Shown one piece after another: positions 47,631 through 58,900 of a stretch of DNA of 64,000 bases (position 1 is its first letter; the number at the start of each line of letters is the position of its first letter). The notes under the pieces were generated by a model that saw only the letters and a list, made by a program, of their open reading frames with translations, had not been told where the DNA came from and searched no databases. Source of the DNA: Saccopteryx bilineata (Eukaryota; Chordata; Mammalia; Chiroptera; Emballonuridae); the NCBI RefSeq assembly GCF_036850765.1, contig NC_089490.1:104154574-104218573 (forward strand), read 5' to 3'. The position numbers and the translations under genes were made by a program.

Positions 47631-48100
47631 AAGAAGACTGTTAGGGAGGAAGAAGTCCATGGACAAAGTCAGGATAGTCAGAGTCATCAGCATACATATG
47701 GCAGTAAGACTGGACAGGATCCAGTGGCAGAGAGACAGATAGAAAGATAAAGAAAGCATGGCCTGAGTCCTGCGTTGCACCAGGATTTTTAGGTCAGAGG
47801 GAGGAAGAGGAATCATACAGGGTGAGAAGGAATCTCCTGGGAGATGATGAGGAGAGGATACAAGTCAGAGAAAGTAGGTTAACAATAGATAAGAGAGGAG
47901 AGAAATGATTCCAACGACGGGGATCATCCTGATGTGTGTATTGTTTCCGAAAAGTCAAATAAGGTAAGGACAGGGAGGTGACATCCTGGAGGATAGTGTT
48001 GAATTTGCTGAGTGATCTCAGTGTGAGGGGACAGAAGTCTAACTAGGTAACTAGGGCTCTGGAGAGAATCTGAGGTGAGGAAGTTGAGCATACGTGTAAA
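47631..48100 (-). repeat. L2 LINE internal region, antisense
   Basis: 'gtcagagtcatcagcataca', 'tatggcagtaagactggaca', 'aaaagtcaaataaggtaagg' match reverse internal L2. It probably belongs to the same insertion as 47018-47350. Confidence 0.65.
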
Positions 48101-48724
48101 TATATGTAAATAACTCAGTATACAGTCTTACTGTGAAGGAGATCATTGACATGGAATGTTGAGGTAGAAAGGGGAGGGTGTGTGGCTAAGGGAGAGACAT
48201 ACATGCATATATATGTCATTATACACTAAAGATGGAGGACAACAGAATGTGGTCCATGTCTCTGATTCCAAAGCCCACGGTCTCAACCTTTATGCCACAT
48301 GGTCTCCCATAATAATATTAATAGGAAGTGAGTAAATTGGCTTATTGATTTTGAAATGATCTTCAGATGTGATTTAAAAACAACAAAGGTATAAAACTAT
48401 GTCAATTATGTGAAAGCAATCCTCAATGCTTTTACAGGCTGTCATTTTCTTCATCCCTTTGCCTCACTTACCCATCACATAGACAAATAGGGATTTAAGG
48501 AGTGGCAGGGGCCTCCACTGGATTTCGTGCCTGCCCCTAGGATGTATGCTTCTGAACCAAGGCTTGACTTTAGCTTTCTCTTAGCTGGGTGACATCTGCA
48601 CTTGGATAGGTTTGAGAGCCAAGAAGCTGCCTCATCATTTAGGAATTGGATCCCATAGATGCACTGTCAAGCCTTAATCAAAATAGAAATAAAGGCTGTG
48701 TTTATGTACACATTGGCTTTAGAC
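48101..48724. other. Unassigned sequence
   Basis: No gene or repeat family was recognised. Confidence 0.45.
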
Positions 48725-49560
48725 TATTTATTCAGTCACTTATCCAGGCAATGTGTATCAGGGGTCCACTCTCTGATGAGCACTGTGCAGGATGCTGATG
48801 ATGCACAATAGAGAAGGCACAGCCCCCTCCTCCAAAGGCCTCTCAGGATTGGAGTCAGGAAAAGAAACCTTTCACAACTAGATGTCATAGAGCAAACAAA
48901 ATGCAATATCGGTGACATCACAAAGTTCTGTGATACACTTGTGTCTGAAAGCAATATATGTATATGAGATGTGTATGTGTGTGCATTGTATAAATATACA
49001 CATTGAGGAAGGGAGGCTTGAGCTGGGCCATGAAGAGTGATTAGGATACACCTGGCATAGTGCACAGCATAAGCAAAGGCACAGAGGGGCATCAGTTTAA
49101 TTCATGATATGAGCTGCCAAGCATTGAGTACAACACTAAAAATACAAATGGACAGTGAGGAGAGATAAGGGGTGGGGGACCTTTTTAAGTGAAGCAGCAG
49201 GAACTGAGATTGGAAATGGCCCAGATCATTCTCACTCATTCATTCATTCATTCCCCCATTCGTTTAATGATTTTTGAAGGCTTATTGTGCATTAGGGACT
49301 TGTGTTTGCTGTGAAGGTGAGCAAAAATGGATACAACCGCAGCACATGTGAAGCTTTTAGTCCAGTTGGTGAAGGATATTGGTTGCCCTGCTAAGTGACA
49401 AATTTGAATTTTTAAGAATTGTTTTTAAATGATCAGACCTGTGTTTTGAAAAGATATATCTGATGGTCACATGGAGAGTGAACCTGAGAAGTGAGAAAGC
49501 ATAAGCAAAGCAGGGACGTTACTTGTGAGGAAGAAGTTAGGAAAGCGTAATCAAACATGC
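48725..49560 (-). repeat. L2-like LINE, antisense (two adjacent segments)
   Basis: 48725-49200: 'tatttattcagtcacttatc', 'gggaggcttgagctgggcca', 'gcataagcaaaggcacagag'. 49220-49560: 'cattcattcattcattcccc', 'ggcttattgtgcattaggga', 'gtgaaggtgagcaaaaatgg'. Each starts with an L2 3' end, so these may be two insertions side by side. Confidence 0.65.
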
Positions 49561-49612
49561 TGGCTTTTGACCACATGTGACTACTTTATTCATTCACTAA
49601 GGAAGCTCATTT

Positions 49613-49769
49613 TGAGAGGCAGCATAGTATAGCAGTTAAGGACGTGGGCGTGGGCTTTGGAGCTAGACCTTGGCTCTGTTATTGATTATCTGGGCAAACT
49701 TGAGAAGTTATTTTTACCTCTGTGTCCAGGTTTTTCCATCTCTAAAATGGACATAGCCATAACAGTACC
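49613..49769 (+). repeat. MIR SINE, part 1 (split by MLT1)
   Basis: 'gaggcagcatagtatagcag', 'ttaaggacgtgggcgtgggc', 'tttggagctagaccttggct', 'atctctaaaatggacatagc'. It continues after the LTR at 50227. Confidence 0.85.
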
Positions 49770-50226
49770 TGTCTACTGGCTGGAATAGTGTCCTCCAAAA
49801 TTCATGGCCACTGGAACCTGAGAATGTACCCTTATTTGGAAATCATGTCTTTGCTTATGTAACTGGTTAAATTAAGATTAGGTCATGGTGTATTAAGGTG
49901 GGCCTGAACTCTATGATTAGTGTCCTTATAAGAAAGCAGAAACACGAGAGGGTGGTCACCATGTGACAATGGAAGCAGAAATTAGAGTGTTACAGTTCAA
50001 AGTCAAGTGCGCATAGCATTGTTGGCTACCACTAGGGGCTGGAAGAGGCAAGGAGGGATTCCCCCCTACAGATTTCAGAAGGAACATGGGTCTGCTAACA
50101 TCTTGATCTTGGCCGGCTAGCTTTTAGCCTAGCCTCTGGAATTCAGTACTGTGACAATAAATTTCTGTTGCTTTAAGCCACTCACTTTGTAGTAATTTGT
50201 TGTGGTGGCCCTGGGAAACTAATACA
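49770..50226 (+). mobile_element. MLT1-type MaLR solo LTR
   Basis: It runs TG...CA from 'tgtctactggctggaatagt' through 'ggtcatggtgtattaaggtg', 'gtgtccttataagaaagcag', 'agtactgtgacaataaattt', 'ctgttgctttaagccactca' to 'gggaaactaatacat'. About 457 bp. It is inserted inside a MIR, with no internal viral sequence. Confidence 0.9.
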
Positions 50227-50330
50227 TAGTTTGTGCAACCATTAAATTTGTTAATACATGTAAAGTGCTGAGAACAGTGACTGCCATGTAGTATGTGCTC
50301 AATATAAGCTATTATTCTTATAATGCCCCG
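50227..50330 (+). repeat. MIR SINE, part 2
   Basis: 'aatttgttaatacatgtaaa', 'gtgctgagaacagtgactgc', 'catgtagtatgtgctcaata' complete the MIR interrupted at 49769. Confidence 0.85.
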
Positions 50331-50613
50331 CAATAACCTGTGCAGTTCCTGGCTGTGCTCACTCGACTAAGAAAATGTGCAACCATTGGTAGTGCTTATG
50401 TGTGAGTAGGTGCTTGAGGGGGTAAAGTTGATGTTGGGCAAGACCCTTATCAAGCAAAACTTTTTTGGAGAGATGGCCCATTTCACTGGGCAGCATGTGC
50501 CTTTGAAGTCAGCATCAACACCCTCTGTCATTCACCCAATGCACTTCTGTCTTCTCTTGGGCACAGAGGCTCCTGTTCCTTTGTTGTCTTCCCTGCTTTA
50601 TTAAGGAAAGCAT

Positions 50614-51017
50614 CTGCATTTGTCTGCTTGGGCTGCCATACAAAACAGCACAGACTGAGGGCTTAAATATCAGAATTTTTTTTCTCACAATTCTGCAGGC
50701 TAGAGGTCCAAGATCAAGGTGTTGGCAGGTTTGGTTCTTCCTAAGGCCTCTCTCCCTGGCTGGCTTGGAGCTGGTTGCCTTCCCCCTGGGTCCTAATTGG
50801 CCTTTTGTGCATGTGTGTATCCCTGATGTGTGTGTGTCCAAATTTCGTCTTCTTCTGAGCCAACCAGTCAGATTGGATCAGAGCCCACAGAAATGGCCTC
50901 ATTTTAACTTAATCACCTGTGTAAAAGTCTCTTTCTTCAAGTATAGGCAGATTCTGTGGCCCTGGGCTTAGAACTTCAGCACAGAAATTTTGAGGGAACA
51001 CAATTCAGCTCATGACA
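50614..51017 (-). mobile_element. MaLR-type solo LTR, antisense
   Basis: 'tgtctgcttgggctgccata', 'ctcacaattctgcaggctag', 'aggtccaagatcaaggtgtt', 'tgtgtgtccaaatttcgtct', 'cagtcagattggatcagagc' and 'cacaattcagctcatgaca' follow the reverse of a MaLR LTR over its full length. Subfamily is uncertain. Confidence 0.85.
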
Positions 51018-51274
51018 TTCAGTTTGTAACAAGAGGCTAGGATAGTTCAAGTTCTAAGTCTCAGTCACTGGCTAGAAGCAGTTTACTCCTCTTAGGAAGT
51101 TCCTATGGCTCTCACTTTAAGTCCTGTCTTTGAATTGGTAGGAGGTAGGGTGTGAGTTCAGGGAGGGACCTTGGTGTGGTTTCCGGTGGGGTTGGGGGGC
51201 ACCAAGGCCCTGTGTGGAAGAGATGGCACCCTGACCAGGCTCAGACTCTAATTGCCCGTTTCTGTGTCTGCATA

Positions 51275-51380
51275 CCCTCTAGACTGTTATTTTCTGGAGG
51301 GCAGGGACCTTTTCTATCTTGTTCATCTTCAGATTCCCCAATGCCTGGCACATAGTTGACATATTTGTGGAATGAATGAT
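51275..51380 (+). repeat. L2 LINE 3' tail
   Basis: 'ggagggcagggaccttttct', 'atcttgttcatcttcagatt', 'ccccaatgcctggcacatag' and 'ggaatgaatgatt' are a textbook L2 3' terminus. Confidence 0.85.
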
Positions 51381-51534
51381 TCAGTTTTTCAAACATTTCC
51401 CTCTGTGAAATTTACTTTCCATGTGATGAAAGCAAATTCTTTCTGCCTCTAGAAACCTTCAACATACTCCTATCTTGATCTTAAAGAGTCCTCGTCTTAT
51501 TTTTCCTTTTTAGAAATGTTTGATGCTCACTGAT

Positions 51535-51785
51535 GTAGGTATCATTTACGCAAGGTTTATCATGTCTCTGGCAAAGGGCTTTACAAATATCTCATTGAAT
51601 CCTCTATGACAACCCTGTAAGGTGGGTGTTTGTTTATTTTCTAGGTAAAGTACCCACTACTGTTCAGAGAGGAGAGTTCCCTGCCCCAGAGCACACAGTT
51701 GGAAAGTGACTGCTGGGTTAGGTTTGAATCCAGGTCTCTCTGGCTATAAAACTCAGGCCCTTAACCATTAAGCTTTACTGTCTTA
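51535..51785 (-). repeat. MIR SINE, antisense, nearly full length
   Basis: 'gacaaccctgtaaggtgggt', 'agagcacacagttggaaagt', 'gaatccaggtctctctggct', 'ccttaaccattaagctttac'. Confidence 0.8.
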
Positions 51786-52157
51786 TAGACAGTATTGCTA
51801 TTTCATATTTGATAATGCTAGTAGTTCTTTGGATTCCCGAGGATAGCTAGGTGTCCTAATAAGTCAGATCAAGAGACCATGGAAAAAAAGAAAATAATTC
51901 AAAAATGTATTTATGAATCAATAAAGAGAGTATATGCATTGTTATGCCAAATAATAGTAAAACATGGTTTATAAAAATCTTTGCTTAGAATCTATAATGC
52001 TTGGTAAGAAATTTCCAGGTTGTATCAACCTTTGTCTTCCTTTTCTTTCAGCATCTGGTACTCCCTGGGGATAGAGCAAGGTCCTCACTCTGAGATGAAA
52101 GTTTATAAAAGGTGACTGGTTTGTATTTTCATTGTCAACCTGACTTGAACTATAAGA

Positions 52158-52178
52158 TTTTCTTTCTTCTTTCTTTTT

Positions 52179-52249
<71 letters not shown>

Positions 52250-52532
52250 CTTTCTCTCTTTCTCTCTCTCTCTCCCTCCCTCCCTCCCTCCCTCCCTCCC
52301 TCCCTCCCTCCCTCCCTCCCTCCCTCCCTCCCTCCTTCCCTTCCTTTCCCTTCCCCTTCCCCTTCCCCTTCCCCTTCCCCTTCCTTCCTTCCTTCCTTCC
52401 TTCCTTCCTTCCTTCCTTCCTTCCTTCCTTCCTTCCTTCCTTCCTTCCTTCCTTCCTTCCTTCCTTCCTTCCCTCCTTCCCTCCTCACTTTTCTTGTTTC
52501 TTCCTTTCCTTTTCTCTCTCTTTCTTTCTTTC
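52158..52532 (+). repeat. Giant compound polypyrimidine microsatellite
   Basis: Positions 52158-52486 are 329 consecutive pyrimidines; after a purine at 52487 the C/T-rich stretch goes on to 52532. Successive blocks are (CTTT)n, (CT)n, (CCCT)n, (CCCCTT)n and (CCTT)n. The long open frames on both strands (around 52103-52621) are translations of the repeat and not genes. Confidence 0.98.
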
Positions 52533-53857
52533 AAACCAATTTGACTTATTGTCTCAATATTTGGAAGACAGCCCTGGCGATCCTTGTGATGAGTTTGGTA
52601 TTTTTCAAGATCTAAACACAATGGGGGTGACTTAAGGACAGAGTTTCAGCTTTGCTTCTGACTCTCCTCGGTTTTGTGGGTTTAAGTTAATGTTATTTGA
52701 AAGTTTTTTTTGTGTGTGTGGTTGAATATATACTATAACTTGTTCTTTTGTGACAACAAGATTTATACTGGCGGTGTCTCTCATACCACTGGAAACTGGA
52801 AGGAAATCTACAATGGGAACCTCTGAAAGTTTTAAAAAGACAGTAGCCATTCTTTGGAGGTGATGGCTTCAAGCTGTCCTCAGCCTAGTTACAGGTTGGT
52901 GCTCCATTCTGGCTCATGGGCAGGTGAGGTTGGCATGCAAACAGGCTGTCAGATATTTAATCCATCACATATGCATTGAGATCAATTCCCTGCTTACTTA
53001 ATGAAGACTTCTTCAGTGAGTAAGGCTTCAGGGGAAAGAAAAGAACCTGATGGAATTGTATTAAATACCAGTTTACTTCCCAAGTTTCTAACTGATTTTT
53101 TTTTCCACTTAAGATAACTTGGCCTGAAAGGCAAAGGGAATTGAACAAAGTATAGAAGCTGGCATCCCATTTTGTATATCATTCTGGCTCCAGGGAGCCA
53201 CTCCTGGTACATGAGCCTGTGAGATGTAGCTGTTTCATGCAAGGGCTAACAATACTAGTCTTTTATAAATCGTAAACCCTCTTAACCTCAAACAGTTTGG
53301 AGCCACCGACTGTAATCTATAAGGTTTAAACTCACATGTATTCCATTTCTTCTCAGTGCCTCTCAGGCCATTAGACAAATATTCATATAAAGTTCTCAGT
53401 TTTAGGGGATTTAAAATCATTTTGTATGGAATAGAAACTTTTTGTCTATACCTCTTCTACAAAATTTTTTGATAGGCATTTTATGCTTTTTTAAAAAAAA
53501 TTCTTTCTGTAATTTTTACTGCCATTTGATTTCATTTCTTTTAGATGCAATTTGTAATAAACAAAACTTAATTTTTTTTTTTTTTTTTTGGATGGGGAGA
53601 ATGGTGAGGCAGTCCAATATCAATTTGGGATTCTTACTCTCGATAGTGCTTTCCTGTACTATGTATGTTGCTTTTCTTAAAAATAAATAGAAATTAATGA
53701 CAATTCTTACTTGATAATCTGTAGCAATGAGGATCCTTTGGTGTAAGCAATAGTAAACAGCTCTAAAACCCTTGAGCAGAAAAGAAATTTATTAGGAGAC
53801 TCTAAGGTAATTATGACATCAAAGAGAGGGCTACAGAGTTAGCCTCTAATGAGTAGG
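52533..53857. other. Unassigned sequence
   Basis: It contains T-runs at 53098-53105 and 53572-53589. The stretch around 53715-53860 looks like part of an unnamed old repeat interrupted by the hAT element. Confidence 0.4.
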
Positions 53858-54190
53858 CAGGGGTCCCCAAACTTTTTACACAGGGGGCCAGTTCACTGTC
53901 CCTCAGACTGTTGGAGGGCTGGACAAAAAAACAACAACTATGAACAAGTCCCTATGCACACTACACATATCTTATTTTAAAGTAAAAAAACAAAACGGGA
54001 ACAAATACAATATTTAAAATAAAGAACAAGTAAATTTAAATCAACAAACTGACCAGTATTTCAATGGGAACTATGCTCCTCTCACTGACCACCAATGAAA
54101 GAGGTGCCCCTTCCAGAAGTGCGGTGGGGGCTGGATAAATGGCCTCAGGGGGCCACATGCGGCCCGCAGGCCGTAGTTTGGGGACCCCTG
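53858..54190 (-). mobile_element. hAT-superfamily miniature transposon, copy 3 (internally deleted)
   Basis: This is a 333-bp copy in the same orientation as copy 1, with near-perfect termini (caggggtccccaaac ... gtttggggacccctg). Flanks share GAGTAG, an imperfect target duplication. Relative to copies 1 and 2 it lacks about 33 bp (the segment beginning ggcctgcttttggc) at the junction near 54075, between short ATG/TG repeats. It has no transposase. Confidence 0.93.
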
Positions 54191-55354
54191 GAGTAGAGAA
54201 ATCGGAACAAGTCTCTGGGGTTGGGCATCAGGAACTATTGAACAGGCCCACCAGGATGCCCCTGGGGAATGAGATGACCAGTGGGCACCACTCTTTATTT
54301 CCTGTCTCCTCCTGTTGCTGTCACTTTGATAAGATTCACAGTAGTCCCGGGAGGCAGGATAGAATCAGCATAGCTTGGTCACATGCTCCATCCTTGTCTG
54401 GGGAAGATTAAGGTCTATTTTTTTGGGTGAATCTCAAGATCCCAACAATCCATGCAGTGGAATCTCCCTGAAATGATAGAGAGCACTGTTGAAAATAAGA
54501 ACTAGGTGCTGGGCGGCCAAAAATAATACACACTTCTCGTTTAACATCATACTTAGAGAAATAAGCAAAATAATTCCATTCTCTTCTAGAACCTAATGCC
54601 AGAATTCCAAGAGATGTAATAAGTCTCTTTGTAAATTAATTTAACCTCAGTAAGAGGGCCCTGATCATCTTACATTCAAAGTACTTGAAACATTTGTGAA
54701 ATCCCTTTTCTTCAACGTAAAGAGGATCTTGAGAACAATCCCCTTGATTCAATTCCACACCGTAAGTTGGGCAGTTTAGAAGGATGGCCGAGGTTTCCCT
54801 CCAAGCCCTAATGAAAGTTAATGGCTGAGCGCTGGGCTGCATGTTTTTATATGGTTGTCTATTACTAGCTATTTAACTTTTACAGCTTTATTTAATGTTT
54901 TATGAAAAGGTTTATTTCATGTTTTATTAGAACTTTGTTGAATGACCATATTTGGCCAAAAAGCCTGACAGATGAGCACAAATATTTTGCAAATATCTCT
55001 GGTAAGCAGTTTCTGGTTAAAATCATGTTTCATTTTTGACATTTTGTGGAGATGGGATGGACGCGGTTCTCTTTAATGAAGCACCGTAGAGCCCGGCGAT
55101 TATGACAGGAGGGGACTGAAGAGTAGAAGAAGGAGGAGCATGCCCACCATTCTAATTTCTTAGATGCAAAAACATAAGTTAAAATAAAATAATGTTATAG
55201 AGGCCTGTTTGGATAAAAAGTGAACATTTGAGTTAGAGGCACCTCCGCCCACTCAAAAGATATCTAGTTGATATTAAATATGCTTTGTAAAATTGAAAAT
55301 ATTTTATAGTGTATTTATTTTACCCTTACAATAAACTTATGAGGTGGGTGAAAA
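54191..55354. other. Unassigned sequence
   Basis: No gene or repeat was recognised. 54850-55100 is repeat-free and AT-rich, and would merit a conservation check. Confidence 0.45.
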
Positions 55355-55469
55355 TAATAGCAACTAGCATTACTAGGGGTTTCTTAGCCTTGTTCTAAGC
55401 ACTTTATATGCAGTATCTCATTTAAGCCTTATACTAAGGTACTAGATGAGTACTAATGTAAAACCCATT
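55355..55469 (-). repeat. MIR SINE, antisense, part 1 (split by SINE)
   Basis: 'ataatagcaactagcattac', 'cttgttctaagcactttata', 'tgcagtatctcatttaagcc'. It continues at 55675 ('tggggaaactaagtcttgta', 'gcatctgactccaagtccaa'). Confidence 0.8.
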
Positions 55470-55663
55470 TTTTAAAATTATTTTTATTTATTTATTCATT
55501 TTAGAGAAGAGAGACAGAAAGAGAGAGATAGAAAGAGAAGGGGGGAGGAGCAGGAAGCATCAACTCCCATATGTGCCTTGACTGGGCATGCCCAGGTTTT
55601 TGAACCAGCAACCTGAGCATTCCAGGTCGAAGCTCGATCCACTGCGCCACCACAGGTCAGGTA
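55470..55663 (-). mobile_element. tRNA-derived bat SINE (VES-like), short variant
   Basis: On the minus strand it starts 'cctgacctgtggtggcgcag', has 'ggttcaaaaacc' in the B-box position, then 'caaggcacatatgggagttg', a T/C-rich tract and an A-rich tail. An 11-bp duplication taaaacccatt lies at 55459-55469 and 55664-55674. It splits a MIR. Confidence 0.93.
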
Positions 55664-55674
55664 TAAAACCCATT

Positions 55675-55750
55675 GTATAGTTGGGGAAACTAAGTCTTGT
55701 ATAAGTTCCTTCAAGCATCTGACTCCAAGTCCAATTTATTTTTCACTCTA
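55675..55750 (-). repeat. MIR SINE, antisense, part 2
   Basis: It continues the MIR interrupted by the SINE. Confidence 0.75.
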
Positions 55751-56309
55751 GCACAGAGAACTCATGGCCTAGTGGTCAGATGTGTAGGTCATTGAAGTTA
55801 TATACTGACCTTTGAGACATCTTTTTTATTTTTCTACAGACAACATAAAGACTACCGAGGACACGCATTCTGAGGGTATAGTCGCACTGACTATTTGTTG
55901 CCACTCTCAGATTTGCCTTGTGAATCATCTTTCCACCATCACCTGGCTTCAGGTTACTACCTTTTTAGAAAAGAGATCATATCTTCAAATTCCTGGTACC
56001 CATTTGTTATCTTTGCTGGGAAATCTGGGATTTTTTTTTTTTTAACTTACATGATTAGGTTGAATTTCTCCCAGCAAAGCAAAAATCTTTTCTTCTAACT
56101 GTTTGGAAATCAAAGCCTCATGTGAAGGATTTCCAAATCCTTGACTAATTTTTATCAACAATCCAAATTTTGTTTTTTCTTCTTAATTTTTAAAAATGTT
56201 ACAATGAGGAATTCAGCTGAAATGTCATTTCTTTATAAACTACCTCATTAGTACCCTTAGACAACTTGACTTTTGTGTAACATCTTGTGTTCTCTAGAGT
56301 ATAGTATAA

Positions 56310-56530
56310 CATTATTTGTCCTATCATTAATTGAGAGTCTACTATGTGTCAGAGACCCTGATGGGTGCTTTATATATGTTGTCATATTTCATTTAATTCT
56401 TACTACAACACTAAGTCGGGGTATTATCTTCTTTTTACACATGAGGAAACTGATGCTGAAAGAGTTTAGGAGGCAGGTCTAGGCTGCAAACTTAGGTGTC
56501 TGTCTCCAGTGTTCAGTGGTCTCCCCTCTG
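56310..56530 (-). repeat. MIR SINE, antisense, nearly full length
   Basis: 'gagagtctactatgtgtcag', 'atttcatttaattcttacta', 'acatgaggaaactgatgctg', 'tgtctgtctccagtgttcag'. Confidence 0.8.
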
Positions 56531-57529
56531 TTCTATGTGGTCTTTTTCTGGGCTGAAAGAGGACCCTAATGATGTCCAAGCTCAGCTCATTGGAAAATTT
56601 CTCTAAAGTATTATGACAACTGAGTCAGGAAGACTTTTGTGGATAGATGACCTTGATTGAGACTATTTCATGGCTTCTGCCTTTGTTGATAGGGAAGCCT
56701 CTGTCTCTCATTCCTAGGATGCTGCCTTATTCCCCTACTCTAGATTCTGAAAAGCTCTACTTCTTTTTTGCCCAAGCTACAATCACAGTCCCTAAGGTGA
56801 AATTCAAAACATTTATCAGGCTCATTCAGGACCTGAAAGTTGACAGGACTCTTAATCATTGTGAAACTTGGCACAAGTATATATGTATGTTTAATTAAAG
56901 GGGTGTAGGGTAGAGTATGAGCAGAAGGAGAGACATTATCCGAAGCATTATATGTGTATTTTATGTGTCTGTATGTGTCCTCTTGTTGGGGAACAAGAGT
57001 ATAATCAAAAGATGCATGCATATGTCCAAATAAAGTTTGTGTATACAAAGGATGATTAGGAAAAGTCATGTATCTATTTGTTTGTGCTTTGTATATGCAA
57101 ACATAGGCATAAGCATGTAAATTGGGGGGGTACATTTGCTCAGGAGAAAGAAAAGAAATAACCAAATCCTAGGCTCAAAGTTCAATTGAGAAAAAATGTA
57201 TAAATTCAGAAAGCCCAAAATACATCTCCTTAAAAACAAGCCATTTAAATTTACCTAGACCAATGGTATGTGGAAATACATTCGATACTAGACATGAAGC
57301 TACTCTGAATAATCAGGGATGAGACACATCTATTTTGGACACTCCCTCGAGGGAGTGTACAGAAGAGACTGACTGCATCATAGGGCTTTACTGCCATTGG
57401 GACAAGTCTAAAGCTGTCTAGACATGAGCTAATCATTTCTACTTAACTTTCTTGGTTTTTCATGAGTTAACTAATAACTGTAGAACCTCTTATTTCTATG
57501 AAGATATTGGGTAACAAAGGGAATAGATA
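56531..57529. other. Unassigned sequence
   Basis: No repeat or gene was recognised apart from the 20-bp palindrome listed separately. Confidence 0.45.
57339..57358. other. Perfect 20-bp palindrome
   Basis: acactccctcgagggagtgt is self-complementary with no spacer. With one mismatch the symmetry extends to about 57336-57361. It has a CTCGAG core with no surrounding element. Confidence 0.95.
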
Positions 57530-57700
57530 GATTAAAAGATCAAGAATTAGGTCTGTCACTGATTAACTTTGAAGGAACCAGGGAAAGTCACGTAGTCCCA
57601 GTGGAGCTCAGACTTCTTACCATCTAAACAGGCATAATATTATTTGTTCAATCTACAGGCAGGACTGTTGTATAAAGCAAATGAAAGGATGTGGAACCTT
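57530..57700 (+). repeat. MIR-like SINE
   Basis: 'attaggtctgtcactgatta', 'ggaaagtcacgtagtcccag', 'ggactgttgtataaagcaaa'. Confidence 0.5.
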
Positions 57701-57849
57701 CTGAATAGCATATATATTGAAAACCAAATAAATTGTTACTGATAATATTGTTGTCTGGGAACGAAGTTGTTGAGTGTATTTGTTGCTTAGGTTTCTCTGC
57801 TAACTGATTAAATGAAATGAGCACCTGTATTAAACATAGGTGTTTAAGA

Positions 57850-58035
57850 TTTGAATTTGGCTACTTCTTTTATTGCCTTCTGGCAGATTTATCTCTGGGT
57901 ATATCATTTTACCTCTTGAGCCTTAAAGGTAAACTTATGATACTTTAATTAACTCACGGGATTGTTTTAAAGATTATATTGGATGTGAGAACACTTTGTA
58001 AGCTTCAAAATGTTATACAAATGAAAATAGTGCTC
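57850..58035 (+). repeat. MIR-like SINE
   Basis: 'gggtatatcattttacctct', 'tgagccttaaaggtaaactt', 'cacgggattgttttaaagat', 'gaacactttgtaagcttcaa'. Confidence 0.6.
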
Positions 58036-58384
58036 ATTAGTATTTTCTTCATAAGCTACCAGAAAGATCTATTTTTCTCTTGGTTCATGTGACAAAGGGA
58101 AGGCTGAAGAGCTTTGCCAAAACATGCATATTTTATTTACCTCCCTGTCTCTGAACACATAATTAACAGCTGGTGGTGTTTCAAAGATCCAGGTGTGTTA
58201 TTTTGAATTAGAATTAAGAGACTCTATAACTACTCAAGCTTCTTAAAGATTAGTTGATCATGAAACACTGAACAGTTGGCTAGTCAATTAATCAATATTT
58301 AACTAGTGACTTTGGGTTATTTTTCCAACCAAGGTATTTTTGTTTCTATATCTTGAAGCTTAATATCTAGACACGAATTGATTT

Positions 58385-58900
58385 GTTCATCAAACATTTG
58401 TATAATTCTTACCTGGTTCCAAGTAGAAGCTAGATACACAAAAATGAAAAATATCTCATCTCGGTTTCCAAATAGCTCCCAGTCAAGTTAGGAAACAAAC
58501 AAATATACACCAAAAAGTGATTCTCATAAGTTACATTAACAGAGACATAGGTGAAGGTGTTGTGAGAGAAGTGACAGTGGGGTTATAATTTTGACAGTTG
58601 TCCCAAATGTTAGAGGTTATGATGAAACTGAGGTTGGCAGGCTCAATGAGAGTTTACCAGGCAGACAGAAGGAGGAAGGGAGAAAGATTTGAGGCAGAGG
58701 GAATGACGCAGGTGATCCAGACATGGGAATGTGAAAGTGCATTGCCTATAGAGGAATTGCAGGTAGATGGATATGACCCATTAGGAGGCCTACAAGGATA
58801 TATTAGAGCTAAGGCTTCTCTTGAGAGAGTGGGAGCAGTGGGGGCCAATTTATTAAGGACTTGAAATTCCAAGCTAAGTAAATTCTCTCTCTGCATCCGG
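58385..58900 (-). repeat. L2 LINE, antisense
   Basis: 'gttcatcaaacatttgtata', 'gctcccagtcaagttaggaa', 'aggcagagggaatgacgcag' and 'gccaatttattaaggacttg' follow reverse L2. Confidence 0.7.

Noticed and set aside
52103..52621. Frames of 172 (-) and 167 (+) codons
   Set aside because: They translate the tetranucleotide repeats (GRKE-type and PSLP/FLSF-type runs); not proteins.
54139..54411. 90-codon frame over the end of hAT copy 3
   Set aside because: It starts inside a non-coding miniature transposon terminus and reads out into unrelated flank.
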